The notes below the pieces were generated by a model, which had not been told where the DNA came from, made no database searches, and saw nothing but the letters and a program-made list of their open reading frames with translations. A stretch of DNA of 42,701 nt from the NCBI GenBank assembly GCA_947624655.1, contig CANQLH010000018.1, positions 1-42,701 of the forward strand, in the 5' to 3' direction. This document shows positions 1-9,744 of the stretch, one piece after another. Source of the stretch: an uncultured Clostridia bacterium (GTDB lineage: Bacteria > Bacillota > Clostridia > TANB77 > CAG-508). The position numbers and the translations under genes are program-made. Numbering within the stretch: the stretch's first letter is position 1; every line of letters starts with the position of its first letter.

Positions 1-88
1 AATGAGGTTTTTTCCTTATTTTTTATTAATTTTTTATCTTTTTTTTATATATCTTCAAAAAATACCGAAACTTAAATCTATATTTTTG

Positions 89-117
89 TTGCTAAAAGCG
101 AAAAATGGGTGTAAAAT
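89..117 (+). promoter_or_regulatory. Putative sigma-A promoter of the CorA gene
   Basis: A TTGCTA -35-like hexamer (89-94), a 17-nt spacer and a TAAAAT -10-like hexamer (112-117) lie about 40 nt before the CorA start. Assigned by consensus only. The first 88 bases of the window hold no gene; they are AT-rich and may include the tail of an upstream terminator. Confidence 0.45.
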
Positions 118-155
118 ATATAGATAAGATTTTTTAAGGGTAGGTGAATAAAGTT

Positions 156-1106
156 ATGATTAAGATTTATAACACTGATTTAAAAACAAATGAAACGAAG
201 GAGATTGATGAATTTAAGAAAGGCTCATGGATAAATTTAGTTAGCCCGTCTCCCGAAGAGATAAAAAAAGTTTGTAATGCAATAAATATAGAACCTGACT
301 TTATTCATTATTCTTTGGACCCAGAAGAAAAAGCCAGAATTGATATTGAAGATGAAGATTCAACCGTTCTTTTCATTGTTGATGTTCCAGCAACTGAAAA
401 AAATAACGATTCTTTAATATATACAACAATCCCTCTTGGTATGATTGTTGTTAGAGATGATTTCTTTATTACAGTTTGTTCAAGAAAAAATAAAGTTATA
501 GAAAATTTTGAGAAAAAACAAGTTAAAAATTTTGCAACTTATAAAAAGAGTAGATTTATATTGCAATTATTATATATGAACTCTTCATTTTTCTTAAATT
601 ATTTAAAGCAAATTAATAAGGAAATAGAAATTACAGAGTCAAAATTAAAAGATTCTTTAAGAAATGAAGAGCTTTTAAAAATGTTAAGCCTTGAAAAGAG
701 CTTAGTTTATTTTACAACTTCTTTAAGATCTAATGAGCTTGTAATGGAAAAGACTATGCGTGGTAAAGTTATTAAATTATATGAAGAAGATGAAGATTTA
801 CTTGAAGATGCTATTATTGAAAATAAACAGGCTATTGAAATGGGTAAAATTTATAGTGACATTCTAAGTGGAACAATGGATGCCTATGCCTCACTTATTT
901 CAAATAACTTAAATGTCGTTATGAAATTTTTAGCTTCAATTACTCTTGTTATTTCTGTACCAACTATGATTTCTAGTTTTTGGGGTATGAATTTAAACTT
1001 GCCACTTATGAATAACAATTTAGGTTTCTTTATAATTATAACTATTGCAGTCATCTTAACTCTTCTTATAACTTGGTGGTTAAAGAAAAAAGATATGCTA
1101 AATTAA
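156..1106 (+). CDS. corA: CorA-family divalent cation (Mg2+/Co2+) transporter
   Basis: Predicted inner-membrane magnesium channel of the CorA/MIT superfamily. The long N-terminal part is soluble and acidic with a helical, coiled-coil-like middle. Two membrane segments lie at the C-terminus, and the first ends in the signature GMN (FWGMN), the selectivity-filter motif of the family. The second segment is followed by a basic tail (WWLKKKD). Length (316 aa) is normal. A GTG at 144 would add four residues, but AGGTGA at 142-147 is well spaced as a Shine-Dalgarno site for ATG 156, so I chose that start. The gene is monocistronic, followed at once by a strong terminator and convergent with the CapA-like gene. 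It contains no CGG. Confidence 0.93.
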   Translation: MIKIYNTDLKTNETKEIDEFKKGSWINLVSPSPEEIKKVCNAINIEPDFIHYSLDPEEKARIDIEDEDSTVLFIVDVPATEKNNDSLIYTTIPLGMIVVRDDFFITVCSRKNKVIENFEKKQVKNFATYKKSRFILQLLYMNSSFFLNYLKQINKEIEITESKLKDSLRNEELLKMLSLEKSLVYFTTSLRSNELVMEKTMRGKVIKLYEEDEDLLEDAIIENKQAIEMGKIYSDILSGTMDAYASLISNNLNVVMKFLASITLVISVPTMISSFWGMNLNLPLMNNNLGFFIIITIAVILTLLITWWLKKKDMLN

Positions 1107-1130
1107 AAAAAGCCCTTAAAGGGCTTTTTT
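1105..1130 (+). terminator. Rho-independent terminator after corA
   Basis: A compact hairpin AAAAAAGCCCTT/AAAGGGCTTTTTT starts at the corA stop codon and ends in a T-run. The A-run before it may let it also serve the convergent gene. Confidence 0.9.
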
Positions 1131-1141
1131 GATTTAGAGTT

Positions 1142-1212
1142 GTCTTTGAAATTTGCTTTTTTACAGTTGCAATCTCAAGTCAGTATAAACAAGTGCCGAG
1201 TCGATTTGTTCT
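1142..1212 (+). repeat. Dispersed ~73-bp intergenic repeat, copy 1
   Basis: Shares the block GTCTTTGARATTTGCT and a terminal AACAA-(G)TGC...TTTGTTCT hairpin with copies at 10264-10336 (same orientation) and 20545-20617 (opposite). All three sit between convergent genes. The 3' end touches the stop codon of the CapA-like gene. This is the most divergent of the three copies. Confidence 0.6.
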
Positions 1213-2537
1213 AGTTTTCATTTAAAACATTTGCAGAAGCGTTTACTTCATTTGCTTCTGTATTTTCATTTGTTTCTTCTGGTTCTTCATTTGTTATTGG
1301 TTCTCCTAAAACCTTTTCTATATCTGCAAGTTCTTTTTTTATTGTATTATATAAACTTGTATTTACCTTAGATTTATCTCCACTATCATATTCACTGATT
1401 GCACTTCTTATATCTATTAATTCATACCTATTTTTTACTCCTGCGCCTTTATCGTAGCAATACACCGGCGTATAATCTACACTGTCTATCGTTATTTTTC
1501 CTGTTTCTCCATTTTTTGTAATTTGCATATCTAATATTGCTGTGCTTTTTGTGTGCTCTTTTACTTGGCCTGATACAAAATTTCCAAGTGCGTATACTAC
1601 AAATACTTCCTTTTCAGTTCCATCTTCTAAAGTTATTGTTCTTTTTTCCATTGGCTCTATTACATGTGCATGATTTCCTATTATTATATCTACACCATTT
1701 TCAAATAATAAATTTGCTAATTTTTCTTGCTCATTATTTTGTTTTTGTGCATACTCTATGCCCCAATGCATACTTGCACATATTATATCTACATTTTGCT
1801 CCTTTGCTAAGTTTATTTGCTTTAAAATAAGGTCTTCATCTATTAAATTTACTAAATAATCTTTTCCACTAGGAATTGGTATTCCATTCGTTCCATAAGT
1901 AAATGAAAGGAATGCTATTCTTATTCCATTTGCTTCTTTAACTAGTATTTGATTTTGTTCTTCTTCACTTCTATATGTTCCTGTATGTGCTATTCCTATC
2001 TCATCTAATGTATCAAGTGTACTAATTATTCCTTTTTCTCCTTTGTCTATACTATGGTTATTTGCTGTTGATAATACATCTATTCCTATATTTTTTATTG
2101 CCTCCCCTAATTCTGCTGGCGAATTAAATGTAGGGTAACCACTATATCCTCTAGCTTCTCCTGCAAATGTGGTTTCTAAGTTTCCGAATAGCTATATCTG
2201 CATTTGTTATGTATTTTGCAACATTTGCAAATACTTGCGTAAAATCATATGTTTTTGTTTCAGAATTATATGCTGCTTTAAAATTCGTACTATGACACAT
2301 AATATCGCCTGTTGCAACTAGGTTTATAGTTACATCTTTCGGCTTTTCTTTTTCTATTTCTTGAGCTTGGCTTCCACTATTTCCTATTCCTATTTCATCA
2401 TTTGTATTATTAGTTGTTATTTTATTAATTCCAAATATTGCAACTATTGTTATTAAAATTAATGCTAATATAATTAGACATATTCTTTTACTATTTACGC
2501 GATATTTTCTTCTTTTTCTATTCCTACTATTTCTCAT
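1211..2537 (-). CDS. CapA-family (PGA_cap) metallophosphatase-like protein, needs +1 shift at CGG 2186-2184
   Basis: Membrane-anchored protein of the CapA/PgsA metallophosphatase family, which is linked to poly-gamma-glutamate or capsule synthesis. An Arg/Lys-rich N-terminus precedes one membrane segment (about residues 18-38) and a linker. The calcineurin-like domain shows ATGDIMCH near its start, MHWGIEY and the metal-binding IIGNHAHVIEP near its end. Read conventionally, the frame ends 11 codons after an in-frame CGG (reverse-strand ...GCT ATT CGG AAA CTT). Skipping the C gives ADIAIGNLETTFAGEA, the expected family block, and one 441-residue frame. It follows a 36-residue small ORF by 2 nt. 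Its substrate is unknown. A single-gene sequencing error or pseudogene is possible in isolation but unlikely given the same event in eleven other genes. Confidence 0.85.
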
Positions 2538-2539
2538 AT

Positions 2540-2650
2540 TTAATTACTTTCCTTCCTAACTCTTAAAACCCACAATGCTTTAACTGCACCTTTTTTTATT
2601 TTCTCTGGTAAATTATTCTCTTTAACCATTGGCAAATTCGGATTACCCAT
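2540..2650 (-). CDS. Small basic hypothetical protein (36 aa)
   Basis: An ATG ORF reading MGNPNLPMVKEN... with a Lys/Arg-rich second half (KIKKGAVKALWVLRVRK). It stops 2 nt before the CapA-like start, and the ribosome-binding sequence of that gene (AGGAAGG) lies inside it, which suggests translational coupling. AAGGAG lies about 11 nt upstream of its ATG. Function unknown; it could be a leader peptide or a small envelope protein. Support is spacing and composition only. Confidence 0.45.
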   Translation of the reverse strand: MGNPNLPMVKENNLPEKIKKGAVKALWVLRVRKESN

Positions 2651-2738
2651 TTTACTTTATTCTCCTTAGTATACATTTGTATTATATCAAATATATTTAT
2701 AAAATGTCTACAATATATTAAAATATATGTTAAAATTA

Positions 2739-2767
2739 TTGAATTTTATTGTATTTTCTTATATAAT
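2739..2767 (+). promoter_or_regulatory. Putative sigma-A promoter of asnS
   Basis: TTGAAT (2739-2744), 17-nt spacer and a consensus TATAAT (2762-2767), 34 nt before the asnS ATG. There is no room for a T-box leader between promoter and gene. Confidence 0.65.
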
Positions 2768-2801
2768 AAGGGTATTCTTTATTTGAAAGGATTGTTTTAT
2801 T

Positions 2802-4199
2802 ATGGAATTTGAAAAAGTATTAATTAAAAATTTATATAAAGATACCGAAAAGTACGTAGACAAGTGTGTAGAAGTTTCTGGTTGGGTAAGAACTATACGT
2901 GATTCTAAAAACTTTGGTTTTATTGAAGTAAATGATGGAAGCTTTTTTAAGAATGTGCAAGTTGTGTTTGATTCTTCTCTTTCTAATTTTGAAGATATAA
3001 AAAAACTTTCTATTAGTTCTTCAATTATAGTTAAAGGAGATGTTGTAAAGACTGATAATGCTAAACAGCCTTTTGAGATTAAAGCAAATGCTGTCGATAT
3101 TATAAATCAAGCTGACTTAGATTATCCTCTTCAAAAGAAAAGACATTCTTTTGAATATTTAAGGACAATTAGTCATTTACGCCCAAGAACAAATACATTT
3201 AATGCTGTTTTTAGAGTTCGTAGTATTTTATCTTATGCAATTCATAAGTTTTTCCAAGAAAGAGGCTTCGTATATGTGCATACTCCTATTATTACAGGTA
3301 GCGACTGCGAAGGTGCCGGAGAGATGTTTAGAGTAACTGCTATGGATATGGATAATCCTATAAAAGATGATGATGGAAAGGTTGATTTCTCACAAGATTT
3401 CTTTGGTAAATCTTCTCATCTTACAGTTAGTGGTCAATTAGATGTAGAAACTTTTGCTCATGCATTTCGTAATGTTTATACCTTTGGGCCAACTTTTAGA
3501 GCTGAAAATTCTAACACTGTAAAACACGCAGCTGAATTTTGGATGATTGAGCCTGAGATTTGCTTTGCTGATTTAAAGGATGATATGGATCTTGCTGAGG
3601 ATATGATTAAATATATTATTTCTTATGTATTAGAAAATGCACCTGAAGAAATGGCTTTCTTTAATGAGTTTGTTGATAAAGGTTTACTTGAAAGATTAAA
3701 TAATGTTATAAATTCTGATTTTGGTAGAATTTCTTATACTGATGCTATAAAGGAACTTGAAAAAGTTAATGATAAGTTTGAATTTCCTGTTAGCTGGGGT
3801 TGTGACCTTCAAACAGAACATGAGAGATATTTAAGTGAGCAGATATTTAAAAAGCCTGTTTTTGTAACTGATTATCCAAAGGATATTAAAGCTTTTTATA
3901 TGAAACAAAATCCTGATGGTAAAACTGTTGCAGCCTCTGATCTTTTAGTTCCTGGAATTGGAGAAATTATCGGTGGTAGCCAAAGGGAAGATGATTTTGC
4001 TAAATTACATGCTAGATTAGAGGAACTTGGTTTAGATGAAAAAGATTATTGGTGGTATTTAGATTTAAGACGTTATGGAAGTTGTGTGCATAGTGGTTTT
4101 GGTCTAGGTTTTGAAAGAATGATGATGTATTTAACTGGTATGCAAAACATTCGTGATGTGCTTCCTTTCCCAAGAACTCCTAAAAATTGTGAATTTTAG
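2802..4199 (+). CDS. asnS: Asparaginyl-tRNA synthetase
   Basis: Class IIb aminoacyl-tRNA synthetase that charges tRNA-Asn. An N-terminal OB-fold anticodon-binding domain (about residues 1-110; [22 protein letters not shown]) precedes the catalytic core. The core shows the motif 2 region ([21 protein letters not shown]) and motif 3 ([13 protein letters not shown]). Length (465 aa) is normal. The start has a GAAAGG ribosome site and a promoter just upstream. A hairpin terminator follows. Two CGG trinucleotides occur, both out of frame (GCC GGA and ATC GGT), in line with the avoidance of in-frame CGG in this genome. Confidence 0.97.
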   Translation: MEFEKVLIKNLYKDTEKYVDKCVEVSGWVRTIRDSKNFGFIEVNDGSFFKNVQVVFDSSLSNFEDIKKLSISSSIIVKGDVVKTDNAKQPFEIKANAVDIINQADLDYPLQKKRHSFEYLRTISHLRPRTNTFNAVFRVRSILSYAIHKFFQERGFVYVHTPIITGSDCEGAGEMFRVTAMDMDNPIKDDDGKVDFSQDFFGKSSHLTVSGQLDVETFAHAFRNVYTFGPTFRAENSNTVKHAAEFWMIEPEICFADLKDDMDLAEDMIKYIISYVLENAPEEMAFFNEFVDKGLLERLNNVINSDFGRISYTDAIKELEKVNDKFEFPVSWGCDLQTEHERYLSEQIFKKPVFVTDYPKDIKAFYMKQNPDGKTVAASDLLVPGIGEIIGGSQREDDFAKLHARLEELGLDEKDYWWYLDLRRYGSCVHSGFGLGFERMMMYLTGMQNIRDVLPFPRTPKNCEF

Positions 4200-4206
4200 T
4201 ATAAAA

Positions 4207-4240
4207 AAAGTAGGTTTATTACTGAAAATAAACCTGCTTT
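4207..4240. terminator. Bidirectional terminator between asnS and the convergent membrane gene
   Basis: AAAGTAGGTTTATT pairs with AATAAACCTGCTTT around a short loop, with T-runs on both sides in the respective sense, so it can end both convergent genes. Confidence 0.85.
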
Positions 4241-4257
4241 TTTTGTTATTTAATTTT

Positions 4258-4869
4258 TTAATTATTTTTAGCCAATTTTTTATTTGCTACATATACTATA
4301 TATGTGACAAACATTCCTAAAGTTGCTGTTATTGCTTGTGTTGTACTCATTGCTGTTTGTAAGTTTTGTACTAATTTTTCTGGGAATATTCCTATCGCGT
4401 TAAGTATAGTAAATCCTAAAAATATTATTGCTACTTTTACTACAATTGCAATAATTCCTGTAACAAAATAGTTTAATTCTTTTTTTAGTAGTAATAATTT
4501 ATATAAATATACTATTGCAAAGTTTCCAAGCCATATTGCTGGTATCATATATGCCATATATACAGATGCTGTTTTAAATACATATCCTCCGAGTATTGTT
4601 GATATACTTGGAAGTGTTATTATCCCTACTATTTTTTTCCATCCTTTTACATTTATTGCTGTTACTATTAATGCCGTATTTACTACTGTTCCTACTATTA
4701 TTTGCGAATTTTGTGCTACCCAGCTGTTTGCTCCAAATAATTTTGTAAGTAAGCTTGCTAAAAATGTAGGTACTATTAATGCTCCAATGCATATTAAAAT
4801 TATTTGTAATACGTTTATTTGCGTTGTATAGTCACGCATTGCTTTGTTTAATACATTTTCCTTTTCCAT
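4258..4869 (-). CDS. Hypothetical polytopic membrane protein (203 aa)
   Basis: I do not recognise a family. The protein has about five or six hydrophobic membrane segments separated by short loops, a hydrophilic N-terminus (MEKENVLNKAMRDYTTQ) and a basic C-terminus (ANKKLAKNN). The start has a good AAAGGAG site. It lies in a leftward run of envelope genes. A transport or membrane-stress role would be a guess. Confidence 0.75.
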   Translation of the reverse strand: MEKENVLNKAMRDYTTQINVLQIILICIGALIVPTFLASLLTKLFGANSWVAQNSQIIVGTVVNTALIVTAINVKGWKKIVGIITLPSISTILGGYVFKTASVYMAYMIPAIWLGNFAIVYLYKLLLLKKELNYFVTGIIAIVVKVAIIFLGFTILNAIGIFPEKLVQNLQTAMSTTQAITATLGMFVTYIVYVANKKLAKNN

Positions 4870-4942
4870 CTTTTTGTCTCTTCTCCTTTCCTATGATTTA
4901 TTATACTTTATATTAATGTTTTTTTCAATAGATTTATTTATA

Positions 4943-4979
4943 AAAAAAAGCAGATATTGTATATATTTACAATACCTGC
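4943..4979 (-). terminator. Terminator of the LPxTG protein gene
   Basis: On the minus strand GCAGGTATTGTA pairs with TACAATATCTGC (one G-T pair), followed by a run of T residues (plus-strand A-run from 4949 down). Confidence 0.88.
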
Positions 4980-5014
4980 CAAAGAAGAGTGTTCTATATT
5001 ATTTAAGTAACATA

Positions 5015-6607
5015 CTAATTTATATCTTTCATCTTTCTGTATCTTACATACATAACTACGCCAATAACTGCTATAACTGCAATTACTGCTATAACTCCTT
5101 CATTTACACCTGTTTGTGGTAATTTTCCTTTTACTGTTGTATCATCTTTTGAATTTGAATTATTGTTACTTGTATTTGTTCCTGATGGTTTGTTATTTGT
5201 CGTGCTTCCATTATTGCTACTGCCACTTGTTGTTCCTTTGTTGCTTGAACTGCTACCACTATTTGATGTGCTTCCATTGTTGCTTGAACTACTTCCACCA
5301 TTTGCTGAGCTTCCATTTTGTGTTCCACTATTTCCTGAACCTGTGCTACTGCTATTTCCTGTGTTTCCAGTTCCAGTGCTTTGGTTATTATTTGTTGATG
5401 GCTTATTATTATTATTGGTTATATCTTGGTTTTGTGTTTGATTATTTACTTGTCCTTCTGTATTTGCTTTTATTGTATTTCCTGTTAGCACTGGGCAAGA
5501 TATTTTTGCTTCGTTTCCTTTTTCGTCTGTTATATTTCCTCCTGTTAAACTAACTACTGCAAGTTGTCCTTCATCTCCTGCTTGGATATTATATGAGTAT
5601 ATTATAACTCCATTTTCAGTTGTCAAATAATAATCATTTTTTATTGTTCCATTGGTTAAACTTCTTTCTTCACTATCTCCAAATTTAATTTTTAATGTAG
5701 GAACTTTAGAACCTTTGATTTTTTCATCAAATCTAACAAGTATTTCTACTGTTTGAGGTGCATTGTATGTACCTTCCTTAGGACTAACTACCTTTATTTC
5801 TTTTACTTTAGGTCCTTGTTGTTCTAAATTATCAACTAGTATGTATCCATATATATCTTTTATGTCATTTCCTGAAAAATATAGCCACATATAATACAAG
5901 CCCGTATCTGGTGCATTGACAGTCTCTTGTGGATAACCATAGCCATCCATACCAGACCAACTGTAACCATTCCAGTATCTCCAAGTTTTCCAATTGGATT
6001 GTGGTACATTAGTTGCTAGCATTCCTTGTAGTTCATTAAAATCGCCATTTTTTTCTTTGATGTCCTCATATTTTTTTATTATATTTTCGTCTGTAATTTT
6101 TACATACTGATAGTATGCCTTGCTATTATCAGCATTTCTTAATGCTATGTTTATATTATCAAAGTTATATCCATTATTTACTACAGTATAATTAGTTAGT
6201 TTTAAATATGGTATTTTTAAGTCAACTGCATATGGTTTAAGAACTATATCTTTTGTTTCACTAGTTTTATCTCTTATAGTAATATATCCCGTATCAGTTT
6301 TATTTATAACATTTCTTAACCCATCTGTTATTGTTGTAATATTAACATTTGCTGTTGATTTTGACATTTCTACAATATCATACCATTCTTTAACTTCTGC
6401 TCCTTTTGTTGCTGTAAGGCCATATTCATATTCATGTTCTTCATTTAATGTTAATCCTGTGAAATTGAATTTCATGCTTCCATTATTAGAATATATATTC
6501 CTTGTTACTCCAACTGCTGCATTAACATTATTTGGAAATACAATTATGCAAGCAATCATAAGTATTGCTACCATTAACATTTCCATTGTTATTTTTTTAA
6601 CTTTCAT
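5015..6607 (-). CDS. LPxTG-anchored cell-wall surface protein
   Basis: Secreted protein predicted to be sortase-linked to peptidoglycan. An N-terminal signal peptide (hydrophobic core, cleavage probably after VNA near residue 30) leads into about 330 residues of beta-rich domains, including an Ig-like segment near residues 270-380 (VVSPKEGTYNAPQTVEILVRF). A low-complexity linker of Asn, Ser, Gly and Thr follows (about residues 390-490). The C-terminus has LPQTG, a hydrophobic helix and the basic tail RYRKMKDIN. The ligand is unknown. The gene is followed by its own terminator. The linker creates several spurious long open frames on the other strand. Confidence 0.9.
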   Translation of the reverse strand: MKVKKITMEMLMVAILMIACIIVFPNNVNAAVGVTRNIYSNNGSMKFNFTGLTLNEEHEYEYGLTATKGAEVKEWYDIVEMSKSTANVNITTITDGLRNVINKTDTGYITIRDKTSETKDIVLKPYAVDLKIPYLKLTNYTVVNNGYNFDNINIALRNADNSKAYYQYVKITDENIIKKYEDIKEKNGDFNELQGMLATNVPQSNWKTWRYWNGYSWSGMDGYGYPQETVNAPDTGLYYMWLYFSGNDIKDIYGYILVDNLEQQGPKVKEIKVVSPKEGTYNAPQTVEILVRFDEKIKGSKVPTLKIKFGDSEERSLTNGTIKNDYYLTTENGVIIYSYNIQAGDEGQLAVVSLTGGNITDEKGNEAKISCPVLTGNTIKANTEGQVNNQTQNQDITNNNNKPSTNNNQSTGTGNTGNSSSTGSGNSGTQNGSSANGGSSSSNNGSTSNSGSSSSNKGTTSGSSNNGSTTNNKPSGTNTSNNNSNSKDDTTVKGKLPQTGVNEGVIAVIAVIAVIGVVMYVRYRKMKDIN

Positions 6608-6640
6608 TTTCTTCCTTGTTCCTTTCCTAATTTACTTTTG

Positions 6641-6958
6641 TTATTCTTCTATTTTCTTTCCGAAAATAGCTTCTGCTAATTCTCCTACTAATGGTAATTC
6701 CGGAGATTCCTCATTGCAAGCTTTAATAATACCAAAAACAGTAGCTAGTAGATATATTATGGATATCACACTTCCTATTAATGGCATATTAATAAAATTA
6801 CTTATAAATATTAATATCATATAACAAATCCCTATAGCAATTGATTGTGCCGCATGATATTTAGTATTTCTTTCGTTATCTTTTACTGCATATAGAACAA
6901 TAAGTCCACCTAACCAACTAAATAGATAAGCTAAAATACATTTTGTCTTTTCACTCAA
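6641..6958 (-). CDS. Small DUF4870/Tic20-like membrane protein
   Basis: A 105-residue protein with three hydrophobic segments. The sequence FSWLGGLIVLYAVKDNERNTKYHAAQSI fits the DUF4870/Tic20-like pattern, in which a short basic loop with a conserved HA(A)QS lies between the first two helices. Translation probably starts at TTG 6958 behind GGGGTG. Its role is unknown. It is upstream of the LPxTG gene by 33 nt and probably cotranscribed. Confidence 0.8.
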   Translation of the reverse strand: MSEKTKCILAYLFSWLGGLIVLYAVKDNERNTKYHAAQSIAIGICYMILIFISNFINMPLIGSVISIIYLLATVFGIIKACNEESPELPLVGELAEAIFGKKIEE

Positions 6959-7111
6959 ATTTTTTACACCCCCTTATTCTTTTGTTTATAAAAGCTAACA
7001 ATTAAGTAATCTATCTACTTATATATTGTAATAATAACATTAATGCTAAAAAATGTAAATAATTTTTGTAAAATGTTCCTTTTTGTAATATTTCTGTAAT
7101 ATTTTTGTAAC

Positions 7112-7148
7112 AAAAAAGAACATATAGCTTAACGTTCCCTATATGTTC
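7112..7148 (-). terminator. Terminator of the VanW-family gene
   Basis: On the minus strand GAACATATAG and CTATATGTTC form a 10-bp stem followed by TTTTTTG. Confidence 0.88.
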
Positions 7149-7157
7149 CCTATTTTT

Positions 7158-8717
7158 TTAATGTCTTGTTCCTGTTTTTATAACCTTTGTCATTGGATTA
7201 TAGCTGTCCTCTGAAAGTATTGTTTTTGAAATTATTACTCCATTCTTTTTTACTGTTTTATATGCTATACTCTTTGCTCCGTTAGCTCCCATAGCTGTTA
7301 CTACTTCTTTATCTTTTGGTAGTGTACTATCATAAACATATTTTGTATCACATGGTATTACATCAGTAACTTCACTTGAAAGCTCTATTTCATATTCTTC
7401 TTCCTGTGGTATTCCCCATATTTGCATTGTTAATATTCCATTTTTTGCTTCTGCCTTTATCTTTATAGCATATTCTCTTGAATTTTTAAATTTAAAATCT
7501 TTTGAGCCATACGATACAGTTGCATCTAAACCTGGATCAACATATGATACAACTGATGAATGATTAGACCTTAATACAATTTCTAAGTTTGCATATAAAG
7601 CAGAATTATATAATGTGCTAGATACTTGGCACACTCCTCCTCCGTAGCTATCTACAAGTTCTCCTGCTGAGTATGCACCTGCTAGTAAATACCCTTTAGC
7701 TTTTGTTCTAGGTCCTACAACTCCATTAAATGAAAATGTTTCTCCTGGTAAAAGTACTTTTCCATTTATTGCATTTACTGCAAGTTCAATATTTGTCGAC
7801 CTGTTTATATTACTTGCATCATATCTTGTAGAAAAACTTGATAACTTTTCTGGAAAAGCTTCATCTCCTAGTTTATCTGTTGTTATATCTGGTTTAGTTA
7901 TCTCAAGTGGTATTTCATATTCTTCTTTGTCCTCTTGTACAATTTGCTTTGCCTCGTCTATTGTTACTGCATAATCTACTCCATTTACATGAGTTTGTAA
8001 TTTTGATGTTTCTTTATCATATGATGCATCTTTTGCTTCCTTATATATTTCTTCTCTAAGCTTTTCTACATCTATTTGCTCTGGAGTTTTTGTTATCGTA
8101 GGTATCTCTATTTCGTTTACATTTTTTCCTAAAATTTTTTCTTTTATTAATTCATTTATCTTATCACGTAATTTATCTTTATCTAGTACATTGCCTGATT
8201 TTCCTTTATCAATTATTAATTTGTCATCATCTATATAATAGCTATTATCAACAAACTTATCTTCCCATTCTTCATCAAGGTTACTATATATACTATCTAC
8301 TATTTTTTCATTAAATTTTAGGTTTAATTCTAAATTTTCTCCCTCTAACATTACTTTAAGAATTTTGTAATTATTAACAAATATATTGCTATCTCTTCCT
8401 ATTGTACACGCCTCATACACTTTATCTTCTAAATCTGTTTCAAATTCCATTTGCTTTAATGTTACTGTTGTTTCTTTTTCTCCGTGTTTTAGTATTATTT
8501 GGTCATTCATTATAGCTGTTATCTTATTTTGGATTTTCTCTATTGCTTGTGTTTTATTTAATCCTGAAACATCAACGTCACTAATTTTTATATTGTTTAT
8601 TATATTAGAATTAGTTGAATTTAATAATGCAAATATTGTAGAAAATATTCCAATTATACATATTACAATTACTGCCGCATATATTAAAAATATTTTTTTA
8701 CTACTTCTTCTTTTCAT
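7158..8717 (-). CDS. VanW-family membrane-anchored cell-wall protein
   Basis: One N-terminal membrane helix (about residues 10-31) anchors an extracellular protein. Two PG_binding_4-like regions fill residues 40-270. The VanW domain follows (about 290-430) with the typical LLPGETFSFNGVVGPRT and GGGVCQVSSTLYNSAL. A G5-like C-terminal segment comes last (about 440-519). VanW proteins were named from vancomycin-resistance clusters, but their biochemical function is unclear. Length (519 aa) is typical. The start is preceded by GGAGG. The terminator at 7112-7148 follows. No in-frame CGG. Confidence 0.9.
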   Translation of the reverse strand: MKRRSSKKIFLIYAAVIVICIIGIFSTIFALLNSTNSNIINNIKISDVDVSGLNKTQAIEKIQNKITAIMNDQIILKHGEKETTVTLKQMEFETDLEDKVYEACTIGRDSNIFVNNYKILKVMLEGENLELNLKFNEKIVDSIYSNLDEEWEDKFVDNSYYIDDDKLIIDKGKSGNVLDKDKLRDKINELIKEKILGKNVNEIEIPTITKTPEQIDVEKLREEIYKEAKDASYDKETSKLQTHVNGVDYAVTIDEAKQIVQEDKEEYEIPLEITKPDITTDKLGDEAFPEKLSSFSTRYDASNINRSTNIELAVNAINGKVLLPGETFSFNGVVGPRTKAKGYLLAGAYSAGELVDSYGGGVCQVSSTLYNSALYANLEIVLRSNHSSVVSYVDPGLDATVSYGSKDFKFKNSREYAIKIKAEAKNGILTMQIWGIPQEEEYEIELSSEVTDVIPCDTKYVYDSTLPKDKEVVTAMGANGAKSIAYKTVKKNGVIISKTILSEDSYNPMTKVIKTGTRH

Positions 8718-8808
8718 TTCTCCTCCATTTTTCTCTTGTATTTTTTATTTTATATTATCATAAACTTTTGCAATTTACAAGACAATATTTTTAAATCGAT
8801 TTGTCCGA

Positions 8809-8944
8809 TTGGAAGTAATATATTTAATTTACGAAGTGACGCGTAGCATGGGAGCGACTTAGAGACTGTTGGAGCGAAGCTCCATACAGTTCTCTTAGGA
8901 GACGACCAATAAGGAACGAGTCAAATTAAATATATTACTTCCAA
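8809..8944. repeat. Fold-back element A with perfect 22-bp arms
   Basis: The arms 8809-8830 (TTGGAAGTAATA...) and 8923-8944 are perfect reverse complements and enclose a 92-bp core that is much richer in G and C than its surroundings (GACGCGTAGCATGGGAGCG...). It fills most of the gap between the VanW and XRE/S24 genes. No ORF is visible. It could be a fold-back/MITE-like element or a structured RNA. Its core differs from that of the elements at 11.5 and 24.2 kb. Confidence 0.75.
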
Positions 8945-9090
8945 TTGGAGTTTAATGGACTAAAACCATCTTCCTTTAACTAAATATACAATGTTACAAA
9001 ACATTTTATTATAATTTTGATTTATTGCTAGACATTGTTTTAATTTTTTTGTATAATATTATCAAATTAAATAGAAAGAGGTAGAATTTT

Positions 9091-9663
9091 ATGATAGGCG
9101 ATATGATTGCTAAAGCTAGAAAAGCAAAAGGCATGACAAAAACAGAACTTTCAAATATTACAGATATTAATATTGGACATTTGACTCATATTGAAAAAGG
9201 CGAAAGGAATCCAAGTCATAAAGCTCTTAAAATTATTTGTAAAGCTTTAGACATACCTTATCAGCCACTTATGTTTACTTACGATAAAGAGATTAATGAA
9301 GAAGAGCAAGGCTATAATGTTATTGATCACATTTCTTACAATAAAATTTTGGCAATAGATAGTTTAGATAGTTTTATTGATTGTCCTTCTTCTGTTCCAA
9401 GTGCGGCTTTTGCAGTAAAGATGAATGACGATTCTATGAAACCAACCTTTCCAAAGGATAGCTATATTTTTGTAGAACTAAATTCTCCTTTAAATCCAAA
9501 GGAATATGGGCTATTTAGTTACAATGATAAAATTTATATTAGAAAATTTTATTCAAAAAAAGGAAAAATTATTTTAAAAGCCGATAATAAAAATTTCGCA
9601 GAAATTCGCGTATCTGACGACGATAATTTTTATATTATTGGTAAAATTTTAAAAAATAAATAA
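9091..9663 (+). CDS. XRE-type transcriptional repressor with S24/LexA-like domain
   Basis: An N-terminal helix-turn-helix (residues 1-60; MTKTELSNITDINIGHLTHIEKG) of the XRE/Cro-CI class is joined to a C-terminal S24 peptidase-like domain. The serine lies in NDDSMKPTF and the lysine in YIRKFY, as in LexA and CI-type repressors. No clear Ala-Gly or Cys-Gly self-cleavage site is visible in the linker, so RecA-triggered cleavage is uncertain. The target is unknown. The gene stands alone with an AAGAGG site and a probable promoter in the AT-rich stretch before it. No phage genes are nearby. Confidence 0.85.
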   Translation: MIGDMIAKARKAKGMTKTELSNITDINIGHLTHIEKGERNPSHKALKIICKALDIPYQPLMFTYDKEINEEEQGYNVIDHISYNKILAIDSLDSFIDCPSSVPSAAFAVKMNDDSMKPTFPKDSYIFVELNSPLNPKEYGLFSYNDKIYIRKFYSKKGKIILKADNKNFAEIRVSDDDNFYIIGKILKNK

Positions 9664-9744
9664 TTTTTTGTAAAAAAAGCTTGAATAATATTTTAATTAA
9701 TATTATAATGTTAATATCAAAAGATAAAATAATAGGAGATTAAA

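Noticed and set aside
1537-1830. Leu/Phe-rich open frames opposite the CapA-like gene, and similar ones opposite the LPxTG linker, gyrA, gyrB, dnaN and mnmE
   Set aside because: They have shadow composition, no ribosome sites and lie antisense to well-supported genes.
8809-8944. Riboswitch or attachment site
   Set aside because: No known aptamer core is recognisable, and the perfect terminal inverted repeats fit a fold-back element better. No integrase is nearby.
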